Shown: positions 32,781 through 35,398 of the stretch, one piece after another | Position numbering within the stretch: position 1 is the first letter of the stretch | How the letters are laid out: each line of letters opens with the position of its first letter | Assembly: GCA_003447235.1 (NCBI GenBank) | Contig: DLZV01000034.1 | Span: 74,395 to 109,792 of the forward strand | Length of the DNA: 35,398 nucleotides | Source of the DNA: Prevotella sp. | GTDB lineage: Bacteria > Bacteroidota > Bacteroidia > Bacteroidales > Bacteroidaceae | Direction of reading: 5' to 3' | Made by a program: the position numbers and the translations under genes | Notes under the pieces: generated by a model | What the model saw: only the letters and a program-made list of their open reading frames with translations | What the model was told of the DNA's origin: nothing | The model's database searches: none

Positions 32781-35327
32781 ATGAAAAAAAGTAAGAACTT
32801 GCTATCCGTCCTTTTGCTTGTTGGAGCGCTTGCCGCCTCAGCAGCACCTGCTTATCGGGGAGCTGTCCAATTGAAGCAGCCTGATGGTTCTGTTATTACC
32901 GTCTATCTCCGTGGTGACGAACATCGTCATCAACGACTCACAGCCGATGGCTACGCCATCATGCAGTCGTCCGATGGTTATTACCGTTATGCCTATCAAA
33001 CCCAAGAAGGCTATTTAAGCACCGAGGGTGCTCCTATAGTGCGTGACATTCCACTACGTTCGGCAGCAGACAAGGCGTTTCTGAAGTTGATAAAGAAAGC
33101 GGAAAACTTTACATCTTCTACCGAAACAATATTGCCGATGCAAGCGAAGCCTATAGACACGGTTACTCCCTATGAAAAGATGCGTGTGGGGTCTTTCCCG
33201 ACAACGGGTGATTTCAAAGGCGTAGTCATCCTAGCACAGTTTCAAGACCAGAAATTTACCTATGATGCTTCCTATTTTGAACGGATGCTCAACGAGGAGG
33301 GCTTTCATGACAATGGTGCCATCGGTTCGGCACATGATTACTTCTACTTTCAGAGTAACGGACGTTTCAACCCTCATTTTGATGTAGTGGGTCCTGTTAC
33401 ACTATCGAAGGAGATGTCGTACTACGGAAAAGACGCTACTGACATTTGGGGCAACATGACTGGCGACGAAGAACCGACGAAGGCTATAGCTGAGGCCTGC
33501 CAGTTGGCTGACCCCTTAGTGGACTTTAAGCAGTATGATCTCGATGGTGATGGCAAGGTAGAGATGGTATATGTCATCTATGCTGGCTATGGCGAAAATT
33601 TTGGTGCTGATGCCAATACTATATGGCCACACAAGTACGAGCTGTCCTCGGCGGGTTATAACGTGTGTCTTGATGACGTCTGCCTTGACACCTACGCCTG
33701 CTCTGCAGAACTGTTTGGCAATAGTGGCACTACACCTTGTGGAATCGGACCGCTCACTCACGAGTTTGGCCATGTGTTAGGACTGGCAGATCACTATAAC
33801 ACAGCAACGACGGAATACGAGTTGGGGCGCTACGACAATATGGATTATGGCACATACAACGAGAATACGAACATCCCTCCCTCCTACACCGCCTTTGAGC
33901 GAATCTCGCTCGGGTGGATGGAACCAACCATCATCAATGAGCCTTCTGATGTGCTCACGCTGGAGAATATTGCCGATAGCCGTCAGGCTTATCTCCTTCC
34001 GACAGCCAGGCATGATGAGTTCTATCTTTTGGAAAACCGTCAGCAGACGGGATGGGATGTGGGCATCAAGGCAAGCGGCTTGATGATCACCCATGTCGAT
34101 TTTCTGCAAAATGCATGGGACAAAAATACGCTCAACAATACTACCGCACATCGTCGTTACTATTTAGTTTGCGCCGATAATGAGTCCGGTTATGACGAGA
34201 CTTTAGGTCATGAATCGGAGGCTGGTGATCTTTTCCCCTTCGGCGGAAATGATGCATTTACCGATGAAACGACCCCCGCCTCACAGACCTACCAGGGGGT
34301 GGGGCTTGATCGTTGGGTGACAGACATACGCCACCATGACGGGGTGGTGTCATTTCGCTTCAGGCCCAACCATTTCCGAACACCTAGCGGTTTGGGCTTC
34401 ACGGAGGTTCGGGATGAAAGTTTCCGTGCCTATTGGGAAGGCAGCGCTTCTGAGGCTCTGTACGACTTGCGTTGGCATTCTCTTGCAAGAGAGTCCGATC
34501 TGCCAGTCGCCCTTGCCGAGGGCTTTGTCTTTATGAACGACGGAACGCCTTCTTCACCTGATAGCAAAGATATTTCTGTTTCGCTGGATAATTATATGGA
34601 GAGGAGTGGATGGACAGGTAAACGTGTCTATCAAGCCGGTGGGGCTGTCAAATTGGGTGCTGTCGGTGCTGATGGAACACTGACCACGCCGAAACTAAAC
34701 CTATATAATATGGGTGAGCAGTTCACGGTCTTAGTTCGGACTCACAGTCTGTCAGGGAAAACTCCTGTCTTCACAGTATCGTCTAATGGTAAGACTGGTG
34801 CCTATCGTCTCACTTCCAGCGACAAATCCTATTATTACCAGTTTGACAACGGACTGACGGTGACGGATGTTACTTTTCAGGTGAAGGGAGATGTCGCTAT
34901 CATCGACAGAATTCTCATTGTCCGAGGCAATGGCGCTGGCTATGTAGAGGGTGCCCTCAAGGTGAATGTAACAGGTGAGGCCATTTCTGATGAAAACCCT
35001 GAGGTGGAGGAACAGTTTGTCGAGCTGGATACTACAGAGATGAGGGGTATTAATGGCGAGTCGGTGGTGATTAATGGTTTGCAAAAAGACAACTACTATA
35101 GTTTCGAGGTGCGTGCTACCAATGCAGATGGCAGCAAAACCAGTCAATGGAGTGTGCCTCAGACCGTTCTCGCCAGTGAGGCGACAAAAGTTGACCGCAC
35201 GGATTGCCATACGCAAAAAGGCACCGCATACTACAGCTTAGATGGTGTTCGTATCGACAAGCCAACGAAAGCTGGCGTTTATATTCGACGCGAAGGAACG
35301 CATGTGATGAAACTCCTTGTCAGGTAA
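32781..35327 (+). CDS. M6-family secreted zinc metalloprotease with T9SS signal
   Basis: An 848-residue exported protease. After a signal peptide (MKKSKNLLSVLLLVGALAAS) come a propeptide-like region and then the M6 (immune inhibitor A-like) domain, opening FKGVVILAQFQDQKF near residue 145. The zinc site HEFGHVLGLAD starts at His327, with Glu328 catalytic, His331 and Asp337 as probable ligands, in line with the HExxHxxGxxD pattern of M6. DLDGDGKVEMVYVIYAGYGE ahead of it is also a family mark and may bind calcium. The C-terminal 300 residues hold FN3-like modules, and the end (YYSLDGVRIDKPTKAGVYIR, then REGTHVMKLLVR) looks like a type IX secretion sorting domain. It is divergent from the large surface protein; substrate unknown. 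Confidence 0.9.
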   Translation: MKKSKNLLSVLLLVGALAASAAPAYRGAVQLKQPDGSVITVYLRGDEHRHQRLTADGYAIMQSSDGYYRYAYQTQEGYLSTEGAPIVRDIPLRSAADKAFLKLIKKAENFTSSTETILPMQAKPIDTVTPYEKMRVGSFPTTGDFKGVVILAQFQDQKFTYDASYFERMLNEEGFHDNGAIGSAHDYFYFQSNGRFNPHFDVVGPVTLSKEMSYYGKDATDIWGNMTGDEEPTKAIAEACQLADPLVDFKQYDLDGDGKVEMVYVIYAGYGENFGADANTIWPHKYELSSAGYNVCLDDVCLDTYACSAELFGNSGTTPCGIGPLTHEFGHVLGLADHYNTATTEYELGRYDNMDYGTYNENTNIPPSYTAFERISLGWMEPTIINEPSDVLTLENIADSRQAYLLPTARHDEFYLLENRQQTGWDVGIKASGLMITHVDFLQNAWDKNTLNNTTAHRRYYLVCADNESGYDETLGHESEAGDLFPFGGNDAFTDETTPASQTYQGVGLDRWVTDIRHHDGVVSFRFRPNHFRTPSGLGFTEVRDESFRAYWEGSASEALYDLRWHSLARESDLPVALAEGFVFMNDGTPSSPDSKDISVSLDNYMERSGWTGKRVYQAGGAVKLGAVGADGTLTTPKLNLYNMGEQFTVLVRTHSLSGKTPVFTVSSNGKTGAYRLTSSDKSYYYQFDNGLTVTDVTFQVKGDVAIIDRILIVRGNGAGYVEGALKVNVTGEAISDENPEVEEQFVELDTTEMRGINGESVVINGLQKDNYYSFEVRATNADGSKTSQWSVPQTVLASEATKVDRTDCHTQKGTAYYSLDGVRIDKPTKAGVYIRREGTHVMKLLVR

Positions 35328-35378
35328 TTAGCAAAGATTGACGTTATGTGTTAGTAGGTCGCACTTCTAATTAAGAAG

Positions 35379-35398
35379 GAGGGTGTGTCAAAACTCTC
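35379..35398. mobile_element. Possible terminal repeat of an insertion sequence
   Basis: The last bases (GAGGGTGTGTCAAAACTC) resemble, from memory, the outer ends of IS elements common in Bacteroidales. No transposase is visible because the window ends here, and no second copy is found inside the window. Confidence 0.25.

Overview
The window looks like chromosomal DNA of a T9SS-bearing member of the Bacteroidales, most likely Prevotellaceae or a close relative. The evidence is Bacteroidetes-type promoters (TTTG, 19-20 bases, TAnnTTTG) before many genes, little Shine-Dalgarno use, Bacteroidetes-restricted families (DUF6266, DUF4923, DUF4011 helicase, TPR-TM-LuxR regulator) and two large secreted proteins with C-terminal signals of the type IX secretion system. 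Genus and species cannot be fixed from sequence reading alone.

Layout. 1-7160: a DUF6266 protein with an InlB-type repeat domain, a polytopic membrane protein, glycerate kinase, a secreted DUF4923 protein, a TraB/GumN-family protein, the riboflavin enzyme RibD and a 50-residue small gene. 7572-16315: an 1834-residue SF1 helicase with transglutaminase-like, DUF4011, Vsr-like nuclease and DUF3320 regions (a domain order associated with antiphage defence), then a secreted cyclophilin, a small secreted protein and a second, Upf1/SMUBP2-like helicase on the opposite strand. 16425-20392: an orphan FecE-type ABC ATPase, diadenylate cyclase CdaA with FolP, and MurF facing away from FolP across back-to-back promoters.

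20547-24484 is a lower-GC block of three same-strand genes: an ECF sigma factor fused through one membrane helix and a long linker to a predicted outer-membrane beta-barrel, a radical SAM protein with a SPASM/twitch-like C-terminus, and a Gfo/Idh/MocA oxidoreductase whose ATG overlaps the preceding stop. This is the best candidate for an undescribed system: a sigma factor physically coupled to the envelope beside two enzymes of unknown substrate.

24522-35398: an SPFH membrane protein followed by a nonsense-truncated Arc-type gene; a TPR-TM-LuxR regulator interrupted at an A7 run in exactly the register a -1 slip would repair; a 1568-residue multidomain surface protein; and, divergently, an M6-type metalloprotease. 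The last two share a 243-base intergenic region with divergent promoter elements, and the regulator next to them is a natural candidate controller. The right edge may touch the end of an insertion sequence.
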